From NCBI GenBank assembly GCA_032433765.1, contig JAVIAB010000101.1, positions 59,960,092-60,024,091 of the forward strand: a DNA stretch of 64,000 nt. Reading direction: 5' to 3'. Made by a program: the position numbers and the translations under genes. The notes below the pieces were generated by a model. It saw nothing but the letters and a program-made list of their open reading frames with translations, did not search any database and had not been told where the DNA came from. Shown here in pieces: positions 10,660 through 22,815 of the stretch (the first letter of the stretch is position 1; each line of letters opens with the position of its first letter). The stretch comes from Megaustenia siamemsis. Its lineage: Eukaryota; Mollusca; Gastropoda; Stylommatophora; Ariophantidae.

Positions 10660-11060
10660 AGGGCTAAGATGCCAACAATCATGTCGATGCACAGAAGCCG
10701 ATGGCTAAGATGGAAGAAAATCGCATTCCAACGCAAATACTATATGGTGAACTAATACACGGAAAAAGTCAAATCGACAGACCTAGACTACGATATAGAG
10801 ATATGTAAATCATCTCTGAATGACATCATCATCTATGAAAATGACCGGGAACATCTGGCAAGTGATCACACATCATGGAGAGCATGCATAATGAATGGTA
10901 TAACATCATTTTAGACTGTGCTAAGGCAAAACGTAGAAGAGAAAAGACTCGTGAAAAAGTATGGAAAAACCATGTGGACCAGTGGGCCTGCCTTATTCAT
11001 TCTGTGACCGTGTGTGTTTCTCAAACAATGGTAGAGTTAGCCACGAGAGAAGCGTGATCG
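10660..11060 (+). mobile_element. LINE C-terminus, separate family
   Basis: Across several frameshifts the translation follows a common LINE C-terminus: a RWLRW segment (the usual RW.GH region), a frame-disrupted KxYYMVN segment (usually VLYGEL), then DREHLASDHTSWRACI (usually the DRxxWR block), then an A-K-A-K-R-R-E-K tail region. Its signature differs from families A-G. Both the N-terminal part and the RT core are missing. Confidence 0.65.
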
Positions 11061-11514
11061 ACAAAAACAAATCCTCAAAAATACACAATCGCCTCCACTA
11101 GGCAGTCTGACAAAGCCAAAAAGAGCCATATATTTCCTAAACTGTAGCAGTATTAATTCTTAAAGTGTAGTTATTGTGTATGTAGTGTTATCAGAAGTAT
11201 ACTTGTTGTGTCTATTATCAACTGTCACTAGCGCATTACCAAACTCATGTTCAACGGGGACAATACTTGTTCTTCATACTCTAAGACTAGCCGCTTTATC
11301 TTCCTTACTTTTATCACATTCTGCCCATTAAATCTTTCTCCACTGGCTTGCTCTGTACTTTGCTTAAATTGTGACTTTTACAATAGAACGAATGGTTAGT
11401 AGATGGCTAATGGACTTGTCATTTATTATTACTTTTTTCCCAAAATATTTTTAATGATTAAGAAAATATGCCCTTCGCCCTTTAATTTGATGTCTAATAC
11501 ACATCAACTCCAAT
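11061..11514. other. no gene recognised
   Basis: Unique-looking AT-rich sequence between two LINE fragments. No supported feature. Confidence 0.5.
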
Positions 11515-12070
11515 GTTAAGTCACTCCTATTATTTTGACCATGATACACGGAGAACAACAAAAATGACGAGTATGAAGATACGGACTTCCATTAATAGAA
11601 GTTCCGGCAGAACGAAAGGATGGAAATGACAGGACAAAAACAGTAACAAAGAATTATTGAAAGTAGCAGTCAAATAACAGTGGATTAAGATATACAGCGA
11701 AGACGATGGCGCTGAATAGGAAGCACATTGCAGATGCTAACTGAAAGTATTACAGGACAGGCCCTTTATTGAAATCCCCATGGAAAAGACAAAGAGGAAG
11801 ACCAAACAGTTCTGGGAGAAGACAGATGTAAGGAGAGATTAAGATGATGGGAAATATATGGAATGATCTTAAATGAATGACAAGAAACATAACGACTTTA
11901 AAAGTGTTTATTGGAGACATATGTTCCACAGTATCCTCTATAGAAGAAGAAATATGTATGTGACTTGCACAAGCGAAAACAATGGCATAATTAGAGCAAG
12001 AAGTATTTTTCAGGGAAAACAAATCTCTCGCACATCAAGGAAAAAATGGGGGCCAGTAAAATAAATGATT
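11515..12070 (+). mobile_element. LINE family D, C-terminal fragment
   Basis: It aligns by eye to the family D copy at 43620-44080: ccaatgttaagtc, then aaaggatggaaatgacagga, then the cgaagacgatggcgct block (RRRWRW), then gggagaagacagatg. The coding frame is heavily broken. A minus-strand frame at 12022-11750 is only a shadow. Confidence 0.78.
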
Positions 12071-12459
12071 CGAGACAAAATCGCCCATAGTGACAAACAT
12101 CTTCTGTAATAAACGGAGATGCGTACACATATAAATTATATTAAATATTACAAATTGAACAGGGCCTCGAGTATACCTGTATAATAGTTACTTTGTAATA
12201 CTTTATGACGGCCTTTACCAAAACGTTGTAGTTTGTTTTTCTCTTTCTTTTAGTTTAGCTCCTCCAAACCATTTTGTTTGTTTCACTTCAGTGCCAAGGT
12301 AGTTCCTAGTGTCTGGCATATTTACAAGTCTACACACAGTACAACAGAGGTTGAAAGAAGAAAGTTAGATAAACAGCTGATGTTCGACAAATATCTATAC
12401 TCTCTCCTACTTGATTGAAGATCTTCTTTGAAAAAAATGACGTATACGATAGACGACCT
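12071..12459. other. no gene recognised
   Basis: AT-rich, with no supported gene. The 105-codon minus frame (12639-12322) overlaps a dispersed repeat and has no motif. Confidence 0.5.
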
Positions 12460-12580
12460 TGAAAGTAATTGGAATCTATTTATACAGAGCTTCGTAGCAG
12501 GGGGCATTCTGATCATCAGAAATAAGCATGCCGGACCAGTGTTTCGGCCTTTTTGGTAAGTGGAAGCAAAGAGAGCCTCG
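12460..12580 (-). repeat. dispersed repeat, copy 1
   Basis: The reverse complement matches 17905-18000. Shared blocks are aaaaggccgaaaca, tgatgatcagaatg/attg, ctgctacgaa, and agattccaattact/agtttccaattact. The two copies are in opposite orientation and about 75-80% similar by eye. The class is unknown. Confidence 0.65.
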
Positions 12581-13886
12581 TCAAGAGAAGTGGCGTATAG
12601 GTAATCTATATTAGTCACCATAATTGTTATATATATCATTGCACAATTAAAACCAAATTGTCAACAACGAGAAACACTTTCTAAATGTAAACATTTAAAG
12701 TAAACATAAAGTTATATGGATCAGCTAAAGTAGTAGCAAAACAAGACATAGTATAACATTTCGGCAAAAGCCGTCATCAGCTGTAACAAACAACCTATAT
12801 AAATTAAACGCATAAATCCAAGCCAGAAAACACAACATAGATCTAAATAAATGTCTAAATGGCTAAAAGTCCAAGCTTAAATATTTAGGATTAATTGTTA
12901 GCGACGATCGCTGAAACCTGATATATCGACTAGACTAACACGCATACAACATCAGCTCTCTAAAGCCTTTATGAACAGTTAGAAATATAAGCATTAGCTT
13001 TAAAATGAGGCTACTCATGTATTGTTGAGCACATGATTAGCTTTCAATTGTTGAGAAGAATCGCACAATTTAATAGTTTGGCCAGGTATCTCGATCGGAT
13101 GGCCTGATGAAAACCATTCTGCAAGGAAATATGAAACGAGAAGGGGAGGTAGATTAATTGTTTGATTGATTGATTATCATTTGGGGCCAAGCTGTTAAGA
13201 GTTTCTATCTCTAGTAAATTTGAACGCACGGTTATTATTTTAACTTCAATGACCAGATATAACAGCAAAACACAGTTCACAAATACGTTTGATGATTAAT
13301 TATTAACAATCAATTATATTTTATAGCACACTACATACATATTGAGATTCATGTTTTATCTGAAAGAGAAAATGATGTTTAGCGAAATTAGTCGTACGTT
13401 TCGAATTTAAAAGAAAAATAAGTCTTAATTGTATTTTTGGAATAGAAAACGATATAAATCAGCATTAAACTCAACAAGCCGACATATAAGTTAAACTTGG
13501 ATAAAGTCAAAGAAAATAAAACATTTAAAAAATGATTACATGAGCTTTCAAGGTAGCATTGACACAAGAAAATATTTAAACAAAGAAGAGTATATAAGGA
13601 AGAGTGTTGGATTATAGTATATTGATTGATGCCGATGATGTCTCGGTTTCAGTTTAACATCGATGATGATGAACTTTGATAATGGAATACTGTCTTTTTA
13701 TCTTTTGTGTTATTATCTTTTTACCGTTTGACCTTGTTATCGTATAGTGGCTTTGTGGATGATTTACTTCGCGTCGTGTTTCTTGTACTGTTAATAGTAT
13801 TATTATCAGTCACTCTTGCCTTTCTGAACACTTTCTTATGTAAATATCATGACTTCAACATGTATAAAGTTGACAAGGCGTGAGGT
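12581..13886. other. no gene recognised
   Basis: AT-rich. Near 12757-12785 lies acatttcggcaaaagccgtc followed by atcag, a short motif of a type that recurs at about 22985. A 78-codon minus frame at 13280-13044 shows no family signature. Confidence 0.5.
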
Positions 13887-13887
13887 G

Positions 13888-14562
13888 TAATACAACAAAT
13901 TCGGTTTATTACATGAGGCCAAAGGAGTACATAAGAGCTGATACTTAGATTATCATCTACTTCAATTAATAAAAGTTACAACTACTTGGCGGTTTAGAGA
14001 GACCGCGTACTCACCAATCACAGACGTATCTATGCACACAACTCAAATAGTTGATATCTCACAATCCTAGATAGCCTATGACTAATATACATTCTGGAAC
14101 CTGACATGAAATCATATGATCGGTAAAGTTGTTCACGAGAATATTCTTTTTCTAGCTCATTAATTCTGTTTTTCTCTCCGTGTGCTTGACAGAGCTTTTC
14201 TCTCTCCAAGCGTTCTTTGTTTCTGGTCGACTAAGCTATCGCCATTCGGGCGTGTCACTCGACTCATCTTTTTCCGTTGCTGCTCTGAACGCTAGTCTCT
14301 GGTTGATTTAGCTCCTTTTCCATTTCGGCATATATCTCTCCCAGCTGGTTTAAGTATCACTCTCAATTTCCGGTAATTCCATTTTCCCTTGCTTGTGTCG
14401 GGTGACGTAGCGTCTGGTGCCGTAATGTATTATTGGCATACCGTCTGGTGACGTAGCGTCTATCCTATATCTATAATATTTATATACCCACGCGTGACCG
14501 TGACAGTCTGATCTATTTTTAACCATTCTTCTCTGTTCTCTCAGCAACCATGTAAAAATACA
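13888..14562 (-). mobile_element. possible solo LTR
   Basis: Read on the minus strand, the segment has a TATA-like tatataaatattatag near 14485-14465. Just downstream are two copies of a block with gacgctacgtcacc. It ends with aataaaccgaatttgttgta near 13915-13895, close to a terminal ttaca, as in an LTR with polyadenylation signal. Bounds tgta...taca are possible. No target duplication or adjacent gag/pol is visible, and a small 65-codon frame (14547-14350) is not coding-like. This is a tentative call. Confidence 0.3.
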
Positions 14563-16439
14563 TTGCTCTGACCTTGACTTAAAAATGTCTGTCCCCGTCT
14601 ACAGGATCATTTTAATAGGTAAGAGATTAAATGGTGAAGTCATGCAACATTATTACCAAAAGAAAGTATCTCTAAGAGAGCTTACCACGTATAGGAAAAG
14701 GGTGACAAATTAACATAAATTATGAAGAATAAACAACGTAGAGACATTACAATGAGCTCCAGTCGATAGACAAACTAAGAGCCAGTAAAGGGTGCAACTC
14801 GCACTCCTACAAGCTATGGTGACAACTTTATGAAAAATGAATACAACTAAATACTGATCTACTTTCGGCTAAATCTAAGAAAATAAGAACAACGTCAACA
14901 AACAATGATATACAGCTAAATCCTACTACATCTAGGATGAGTGAGCAGGTTGAACAGAGGTGAAGGAACGAAAAACGATTGTGATGGGTCTAGCTAACTA
15001 GAGCGCAGAAAAATTGATGACATTAGACAAACGTAAAGTAGCAGCGGTATATATTGAGTAGAAAACAGGCAAATAATTTCAGTGCTGCGTTATAGCTGAT
15101 AGCACGTAGCCAGTAGTGGGGTGTAACGTACACTCCAACAAGGTATGGTGACAGCTTTACAGAAAGATAAAGCAACACAATTTTGAAAAAAATGTCGGCA
15201 TATACTCGGCCTTCTTATGAAAACACAAAATTGACCGGTAATAGACATTTAATCTTCACGCTGAGAGGAAGGAAAAAGTATAGAAAATAAAGTACTGATT
15301 TCTTTAGCCCTTATTTGAGAACATGCCTGCCATTCAATCACGTAATGGGTACCTTTTACTGTTTATGCAGTTGTTCTTACTGACACTTTAGTGTATTTCC
15401 TTAATTATGTCTTTAAATGGCCATTAAATACACTCGCTTCTCATATTATAAACTCAAAGGGAATGGAAGAGACATTGTCTTAAATAATAAAAAAAATGAT
15501 GCGGTTAAATATTGAATATTGCACCAATCAAAACTCTCAGAACTGTTACTATTTGGTCTTTTTTTTTACGAGAATTAACTACTAAAATGTCACGTGTAGA
15601 TACATATCTGCTTTAGCTAAACATTTTACATTGTGTATGTAATGTCGCACATTGAAACCGCTTCCATCAAATATCAATTTTAAGAATGAGTAGAATGTTG
15701 AGGCACATGCTATTTTCATCAATAAATATTTGCACAATTTCCAATATATAATTAAAATGCCACATTGAGATGAGAACAAACAGCCGTGTTGGACGTGTAT
15801 GATGTTCAGCATCAGCGTTTAGCGAGACATGTGCAGCTCACAAGAGAAAACAATGGACGCATGTAAAATCATATACAAGGGTCAGCATTTAGGGTGATGA
15901 ATCCCATGCAGAAATATTGTGATAATACGTAGGCTTGCTGCCTCAACTCGGAAATAGTGCACGTTTCTTCAACAACATCGAGTAAAATGACGGATGGGTG
16001 GTGGATATATTTAAGATGGAGCTCATTACGTATGTCATCTACCATTTGAAAGAGATGATTACAACGTGTTGAGAAGAGATAACATGAGAATTCCGAAACA
16101 GACTCTGCTATTTGAGAAGAGCTACGTTTTTACTCTTCAATATGTTCTACAAATGTAAGACGATAGACATGAACACAGCTGTCTGTAAAGAGGTTTCTAG
16201 CTGCAGATGTAGCCACAGATCAGGTTAGATAATTAGCGCACCAAACTGCGACAAGTTAGTGAACTTTGACTATCTTTAATTTCAGTTCATTTATTTTCTA
16301 AAACTGTTTCTCAAAACAATATAACGTTTTATAAAAGCTGGATATACAAATATGCTAAATTAAAATGTTATCTCTTTAATTTTATATTAGAACAATATGT
16401 TGGTAACGTTAGAGCAAAAATTAATTAGATAGAAATATT
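14563..16439. other. no gene; contains a diverged direct repeat
   Basis: Nearly 1.9 kb of AT-rich sequence without a supported gene. Two blocks about 325 bp apart (14781-14840 and 15107-15165) are clearly related: agccagtaaagggtgcaact versus agccagtagtggggtgtaac, then aagctatggtgacaac versus aaggtatggtgacagc. This suggests an old tandem duplication of an unknown repeat. Confidence 0.5.
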
Positions 16440-17000
16440 AAATAGACCATATACAAAGGTATTACTCAAATCTTACAACGTGAATATTAAAGTTGAAGGA
16501 ATATACATGTAGACAGTTCAGAGCTACATCTACCTTGGGCATACAATAACCAGTGATGAAAAATGTACAACTGAAATAACAAATGAATGGAATGACAAAT
16601 TTTGATGCCATGAAAAATAATAACATCAAAACAAATAACACCAGGGCTAAAACTAACAATACCAAAATGTTATATCTTCTCAACATTCCTTTATGGTGAA
16701 ACATACACAATAGACAATAGACAGGATCATGGAGCAAAACACGTAAGCCTTTGAAATGTGGATTTATAGAGGAATATGAAGAATTGGATGGAAAGAAAAG
16801 AAAACAAACGATGAAGTCTTAAAACAACTAAAATGACAAGAGAACTGCAAAATACAATTCAAACAAGACATGTACTATTTTAGAGGCATAGCAAAAGCCA
16901 CCGTAGGCTACTAAATGCAATCCTGGATGGGAAAATACAGGGTAAATGAGGTAGATGCAGAAGACAAACATGGACGAGTAACATCAAAAGATGGACTAGT
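16440..17000 (+). mobile_element. LINE family B, 3' portion
   Basis: It matches the better copies at 26990-28312 and 46612-47277 over gcatacaataaccagtgatg, aaaactaacaataccaaaat, the W.YR.I...GWK segment and the final RGRCRRQTWTSNIKRWTS stretch (16935-17000). Many stops and indels are present. The usual NSVEWRSMVANL end is missing, so the copy is truncated at both ends. Confidence 0.82.
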
Positions 17001-17394
17001 CATTTTATATGACAACGAAATAGATCATGTCTACATCATATTGCTTACCCTCATTGATAAGTGTGTAATCTATAAATTAAGATATGAAATTGTTGTTTAG
17101 AAAATATCTTAAACAGACAAACATAAAGAGTCAAATGATGCTCTTCAGAACTATGATTGTGAATGTTCATTTTTCTATGAATAGTAACGTTTATATTTCC
17201 TTCCGCTTTGTTTTTATTATCCTCTTTAAAAGTTCCATTCACTGGAATCACGGGTTTGCTTAGTCTTTTCTCTTTAGCAAAGTCAAAACATTTTATTTGT
17301 TGCTGTTTTTTTCTAAATTGTCCTTATATCTTACATTAGGTATCAATTATTGCAAGATAAATATTTCATATATCTTCTACTGCGTCTTCTTCTT

Positions 17395-17810
17395 TTCACT
17401 GATATGTAAAAGGTGTCGTGGTTTATATCATTTGTCGTTCTTGAGCTGCTCGAATTGTCTGAATTAGTGATTTTCCTTTGTTGTTACATGTCTCTGTCAC
17501 TGCATCTATCCATCTTCTTCTGGGTCTTCCTCTTGGTCTTTTTCCATGCATTCTCGAGAAGAACGCCCTTGATGGTGATTGGAAAGGATTCATTCTGACC
17601 AGGTGGCCAAACCATTTAAGTTGTTGTTCTATATATTTATTGGCAGAGTTTTGTTCCTACTATTTTTCATATGGTTTCATTTGGTATTCTATCTCTTCTG
17701 TATTGTTTGTTACTTTTCTCAAGCAACGCATCTCACATGTATTGATCTTTCTTAAATGTGATTTAGAAAGGGTCCATGTTTGACTTTCATAGCACAAAGT
17801 TGGTATGAAG
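17395..17810 (-). mobile_element. LINE family E/G, C-terminal portion
   Basis: The reverse complement encodes YESQTWTLSKSHLRKI, CEMRCLRKVTN, then KWFGHLVRMNPFQSPS, then GKRPRGRPRRRWIDAVTE. This is a typical LINE arrangement downstream of RT. Frameshifts lie near 17645 and 17590. It shares the KWFGH...RRRWID signature with the degraded plus-strand copy at 55640-56900. Confidence 0.8.
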
Positions 17811-17904
17811 ATGCTATTTATTTTTTTTTTATATTTCGTATATCACTTGTTATAGTATGTTATAAGTCATGATCCTAGTGAACGCACCTCCGACAGTGTC
17901 TAGA

Positions 17905-18000
17905 TGCTAAAAGGCCGAAACATTTGCTGGACAGGGATTCTCTTGTGATGATCAGATTGTCTCCTGCTACGAAACTATGTGCAAAGAGTTTCCAATTACT
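17905..18000 (+). repeat. dispersed repeat, copy 2
   Basis: Opposite-strand partner of 12460-12580. It starts around gctaaaaggccgaaacattt and ends near gtttccaattactta. The class is unknown. Confidence 0.65.
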
Positions 18001-18387
18001 TATTACATATATGGCTGTTTATATTATATTTAAGGCCAGAAAAAATGAGTAGTCGAAAAACAAGTATTCAACGTTCTCACGTATTCAACATTTTTCTTGC
18101 TCTTGAGCCGTCGTGTTACGGGAAATGTTATCGTGTGGTAACCATGACACTTTCATGTTTCTATATTAATTGTTAATAATAGTGTCTGCTCATTTTCCTG
18201 CATTGAAACACTGCTCTATCGTGATTGTTTAAAATGTCCACCCAATCATTCAGAGACATTGACTACAAATGAGCATCATAGCGGCACTAGGTAATGCCGT
18301 ACCACAAGACGTCCAGAATATACCAACAATTGTTGTTCTATACCACATCGACGTGTATGTACACTATGATTTGTTTCATTATGCGTC

Positions 18388-18397
18388 TTTCTCTCTT

Positions 18398-18449
<52 letters not shown>

Positions 18450-18450
18450 T
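18388..18450. repeat. (CT)n(CA)n compound microsatellite
   Basis: A run of CT dinucleotides, interrupted early by ttt, changes to (CA)n at 18437-18450. The overlapping 114-codon frame (18269-18613) owes part of its length to this repeat. Confidence 0.92.
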
Positions 18451-19224
18451 ATCTATTTCTCTAGAAATCTTCACTCCGATTATTGTTCAAGGTACACACG
18501 CCAACTATTTTGTTAAAAAAAACAGCCTCGCTCTTAATGGTGTCGCTGAGTTATTTGTTAATGTCGACACCTATTTTATTATTATACGACGTCGTTTTTT
18601 ATTTCCCGTGTAATTAATTTGTCGGTCATGTTCTTGTCATCTCTGTCGCTACCATTGGCAATAGATGTTATTATTGTTCATTTTCCATGACCGACAGACC
18701 ATCAAAGCAGCAGTGGTCGGAAGCTTTGTAGCACATCAAAGAGCAATAAAATAGTGTTTTTCCTTTTAATTAGGTTATCGGTCATTCTTAATTGAGCTTG
18801 TTCATTGTCTAATTGTCGTTTTCCTTTGTCATCTGCAATGTTGCTCTTCTGTTTCCCAATCTTTACTTTCCCTCAATCAGTTGGGTTATTGAAGCAGTTC
18901 ACGTGTTTGTAGCTGGATCGCTGCTGAAGTCATGACCTATGCATGCCCACTGCATGTTCTTCTTTGTCTGCGTTTGCCTCCTAGTACTACCACGGCTTGA
19001 GCAATTTCTGCTTCCTACTTTGAGAGTTTAACTTAGGAGCAGGTTGTCCGGAGCCGTGGAGGTTCTAGGATTTTGTATTATATTGTTCTCCAGCATTAAG
19101 AGCTGTTATGAAGCAACTGGTATAAACATATGTATAGCATGATTATCTCAAGGTTTATTATCGGGGAACACCACTAATCAAAAATGAAGACTACCTCAAG
19201 AAATGTCACGGGAAGAATGCCATT
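18451..19224. other. no gene recognised
   Basis: Mixed-composition unique sequence with no open frame beyond the microsatellite-driven one. Confidence 0.5.
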
Positions 19225-19390
19225 ATCAGTGCAACAATGTAACACTATGGCAAACAATAACAAGCAAATACAACATTCAAGAAGTTGGAGGAAGACCTTC
19301 TAGAAGATGGGGAAGTGAAGTAATAGAAACAACACAAAATACCGTGAGACGAACCATAGATCAATGTCTGGGACTCTCATGAGCGCTTTA
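19225..19390 (+). mobile_element. possible LINE C-terminal scrap
   Basis: A short translation VGGRPSRRWGSEVIETTQNT resembles the GRPxxRW...I segment found at the C-terminus of LINEs. It is too short to assign to a family. Confidence 0.35.
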
Positions 19391-21029
19391 TTTCCCCTGA
19401 ATGCAAAAGGGGAATACAGAGAAAGAACTCTAATATATCAATATATATATTATTAAAGTATTGCAACATTTATTCGTTCTTTTTTTTCTCAATAGTAAAG
19501 GTGTGTCGATGTATTATAGACAAATTTTGCTCTCAGATGTAATAAATATATATTTTACCTTATAGAAAATCTTACGCCCATAAAAAAGCGAACTATCAGC
19601 CCTATACTTTCAGTCAATCGCCGTTACTCTCTAGCTTATCACCATAACGACACATTCTTCAATTTCACTGTGCACTCCTCTTGATGTCCTCATACAATAT
19701 CCATAGAACTATTCTATTACGACAATGTTGACCATATTTAGACACACGGAACGACCGTCGTACTTGTTCGGCGGTGCCTCACGACCGACAGATCGTCAAC
19801 CCATGTCTTTAACTGACCCAGCTATTTCAATAACAAGCGACCAATTGCGGTCGATATAAATAAAACAAACATTAATTCGTACTTTATGTAAATGCTATTT
19901 CTGGTTCATAATCACTTACTGCAATGATTCCATTCATTGACTTGGCAGTCTAATGTGAAACGAATTTAGTATAAATTACTATTCTGAAAACATCCAGTTA
20001 GCATTACAAATAACCATCATACATTCACAATTCCACAGAGCAATTGTTCTCAGCCTGACATGACATGAAGATGCTGAATATAAACTCTGCAGCTTGAGAA
20101 GAAATAGCTGTAGACCTCAATCTTAGGAAACACACTCTAAAACTTCAACTCAAGCAAGAAGTAGACATATTGATAGAAAAGGATAGTATAGTGCGAAAGA
20201 AAAAAAATAACATTATCTAGGGACGCTGCAAACTGCTGTCAAGTATGGCTGGCGGAGGCTAATACTATGTTTCCAAATGCTTTTGTATCACATATTTGAA
20301 TCTTGTATCTTGATTATGAGAAATCAATATTTTCATAGAAAACAAAGTCAATCGTTATTCTAACGTCATTATTGGCCGATTACAACTACATCAAGTGAGG
20401 AGAAATTATCATTTCTGACAGGTCTTGACAGAGCTGTGATGAGGCTGATCTCTTCACGCGACATTACAAATTGCACTATAGCATATGTGTGTGCATATGT
20501 GTGTATATATATATCATTGACTTCTTGCTGTCGCTGTACTGCCCAACTTGTAAAAAGGCAATAAATTAAACAATCCCTATCTATTTTGCTTTCCGGCTTT
20601 CCAGCCATAGCTTGTTTATTAGCTTCTCAGTACGTCATTGCTCTGAAGTTCCTGTTTTGTGAAGCTGTCATCATAGGGTTTGTCAGTTACACCGCACCAC
20701 TTGCTCCTTGCTACAAGCTTTACTGCAACATCAATTAATTGGTTGTTCCCCCTTTGATTCTCCCTCTTGACCATACAAAATATCCTTCTATTAATTCGTC
20801 CACTCTTCCTAGCCTCACTCAACTTGCTCTCACCTTTAATACGAGAACTATCGAGCTCAATGGGGTCATCTGTGACTAGTCAGTTGTGTAGCCTTGGGTA
20901 CAAAGATGAGCTTTAGCTGACCTTACTTGCTCATTGTTTACCATAAACATAAAATACTCAAATTGAGACGGGGTCATTTGCCCAACAAACACCTCCGGTA
21001 TATTTATTAATATCATTCATCGGGGGTAC
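19391..21029. other. no gene recognised
   Basis: About 1.6 kb of AT-rich sequence with short TA runs near 19440 and 20500. Minus frames of 67-79 codons at 20822-20369 carry no motif. No tRNA gene or tandem array is seen. Confidence 0.5.
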
Positions 21030-21361
21030 ATAAAGCACATTCTGATCTACGGAACCGAATCAAGGACATTAGACAAACAAATAAAAAAAAACGAATATAT
21101 ACCACAGAGGTGGGATTTCACTGGGATTTCAGAAGTGGGAGAGAGTAATGTTGAAAGTTCAAAGGAGAAAGCAGAAAAAATAATGAGGACATTCTCAAAG
21201 AAGCCGCCACAAAAAGGGAGGTCCTAAAAAACTTCAGAATGAATCAATCGACATTTTTTGGACACCTATTGAGAAATGGAATTTTTGAGTATTTGGTTAC
21301 AACTGACAAAATACTGGGAAGAGAGATCGCGGACGACAAAGAGAGAAGGTCCTAGATAATA

Positions 21362-22690
21362 CGGGAGGTCAAAAAGTAATGCACACCAATTTTTTTCTCG
21401 GCTAATAATAAAGATAGGAATATACAATTTTGCACACTTGGAATATGACATGTTCCAATTATGTGCACCAAATTGCACAGCATTCTGATAAATATTACGC
21501 AATCTATGAACCGTTAAAATGGAGCTTGTCAACAATGTCCGTTACAAACAGCGAATTGTCATAGAATTTCTGGTTGCGGAAAAAGAAACTGTGGCAAACA
21601 TTCATAAACGACTGTGTGCAGTGTACAAATGTTCTGCAGTCGATAGGAGCACAGTTAGTCGCTGGTTTCAGAGAATTAAAGCTGCAGAAAGTGTACGAGT
21701 GGAGCTGCATGATTTACCGCGTTCTGGACGTGTTGCCTCGGCTACCAGAACAGACATGTTAAACCGGGCTGATGCCATTATTCGTAAGGATAGGCGTATC
21801 ACTAGTCAGCAATTGGCATTGCAGCTTACAGTTAGCAAGGGAAGTGCAATCGCAATTTTTAAAACTCTCGGATATTCAAAGATTTGCGCTCGATGGGTTC
21901 CTCGGTGCCTAACAAATGATCACAGAGTTCAAAGGAAAACATTCTGTTCTGAATTGTTGGAGCGTTTCGGTGTTGAATGAGAAATGTTTTTGTCAAAAAT
22001 TGTTACCGGTGACGAAACGGGGGCACATTATTATGAGCCTGAAACTAAAATGCAGTCAATGGATGGCATCATCCGCAGTCACCAAAAAGAAAAAAATTCA
22101 AAACATCTCCATCAGCCGGAAAGGTGATGATCACTGTCTTCTGGGACATTGATGGTGTGATTCTTGTTGATGTAATGACAAGAGGTGAGACAATCAACTC
22201 GACAGCTTACATCAATACACTGACAAAACTCAAAAATCGGTTCCACAGAGTTCGGCCTAATAAGCCATCTGCAGATTTGTTGCTTCAACATGACAATGCA
22301 CGCCCTCACACAAGTCTGGTAACACGGGAAGCAATCAATAAATTTGGTTGGACTGTACTGCCCCATCCTCCTTACAGCCCTGATCTGGCTCCCTCAGATT
22401 TCCATCTGTTTGGACCACTCAAAACATTCCTGCGTGGGACACACTTTGACAATGATGGGGGTGTGATCCGTGCAGTTAAAAAATGGCTACGCGAGCAGGA
22501 CAAAACTTGGTACAAACGAGGCATTCATGACCTAGTTTCGCGTTGGCGTAAGGCAATACGCTTGGACGGAGATTATGTTGAAAAATAGGTAGTATAAAGG
22601 GGATGTTCAGCTACAATCTGTGAAAATTTCACACATTTTGGCCGAACAGTTTCCGAGAAAAAAATGGTGTGCATTACTTTTTGACCTCCC
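21362..22690 (+). mobile_element. mariner-family DNA transposon
   Basis: Terminal inverted repeats of at least 25 bp, starting gggaggtcaaaaagtaatgc at 21363 and mirrored at the right end (22666-22690). The similarity continues inwards through a tttttctcgg block. Flanking TA dinucleotides (21360-21361 and 22691-22692) fit the TA target duplication of the Tc1/mariner superfamily. The left end has one extra c between TA and the repeat. Total length is about 1.33 kb, normal for mariner. It lies inside an A2 LINE. Confidence 0.95.
21519..22588 (+). pseudogene. mariner transposase (DD34D), inactivated
   Basis: The protein would be about 356 residues, the usual mariner size. The N-terminus has helix-turn-helix segments, including RSTVSRWFQRIKAA. 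Catalytic positions are Asp in TGDE (codon 22011), Asp in HDNARPH (22292) and Asp in the YSPDLAPSDFHLF motif (22397). This gives D93D34D spacing after allowing for one lost base. Three lesions are visible: an in-frame TGA at 21978-21980, Trp replaced by Gly after TGDET at 22020-22022, and a 1 bp deletion at about 22061-22066. The original stop is at 22586-22588. The copy cannot make active enzyme but is well preserved. Confidence 0.95.
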
Positions 22691-22815
22691 TACGTAGTTT
22701 GGTTTCATGATAAGGAAAAAACATCCGTACTGATACGAGGCACAGAGGATATAGATTTGTGGAAGGACATGAGCGTCTACGTCAACCGGTATGGCACATG
22801 ATGCTGACGAAAGAA

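Larger units (their letters stand above)
21030..22815 (+). mobile_element. LINE family A2, split by a mariner
   Basis: Left half 21030-21361 and right half 22693-22815 together follow the A2 copies at 42300-42822 and 57418-57870. The left half runs through ctgatctacggaaccgaatc to gagagatcgcggacgacaaa. The right half resumes with tttggtttcatg and ends gtggaaggacatgagcgtct, then the tatggcacatgatg terminus. The LINE was therefore present before the mariner inserted. Reading frames are broken throughout. Confidence 0.88.
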
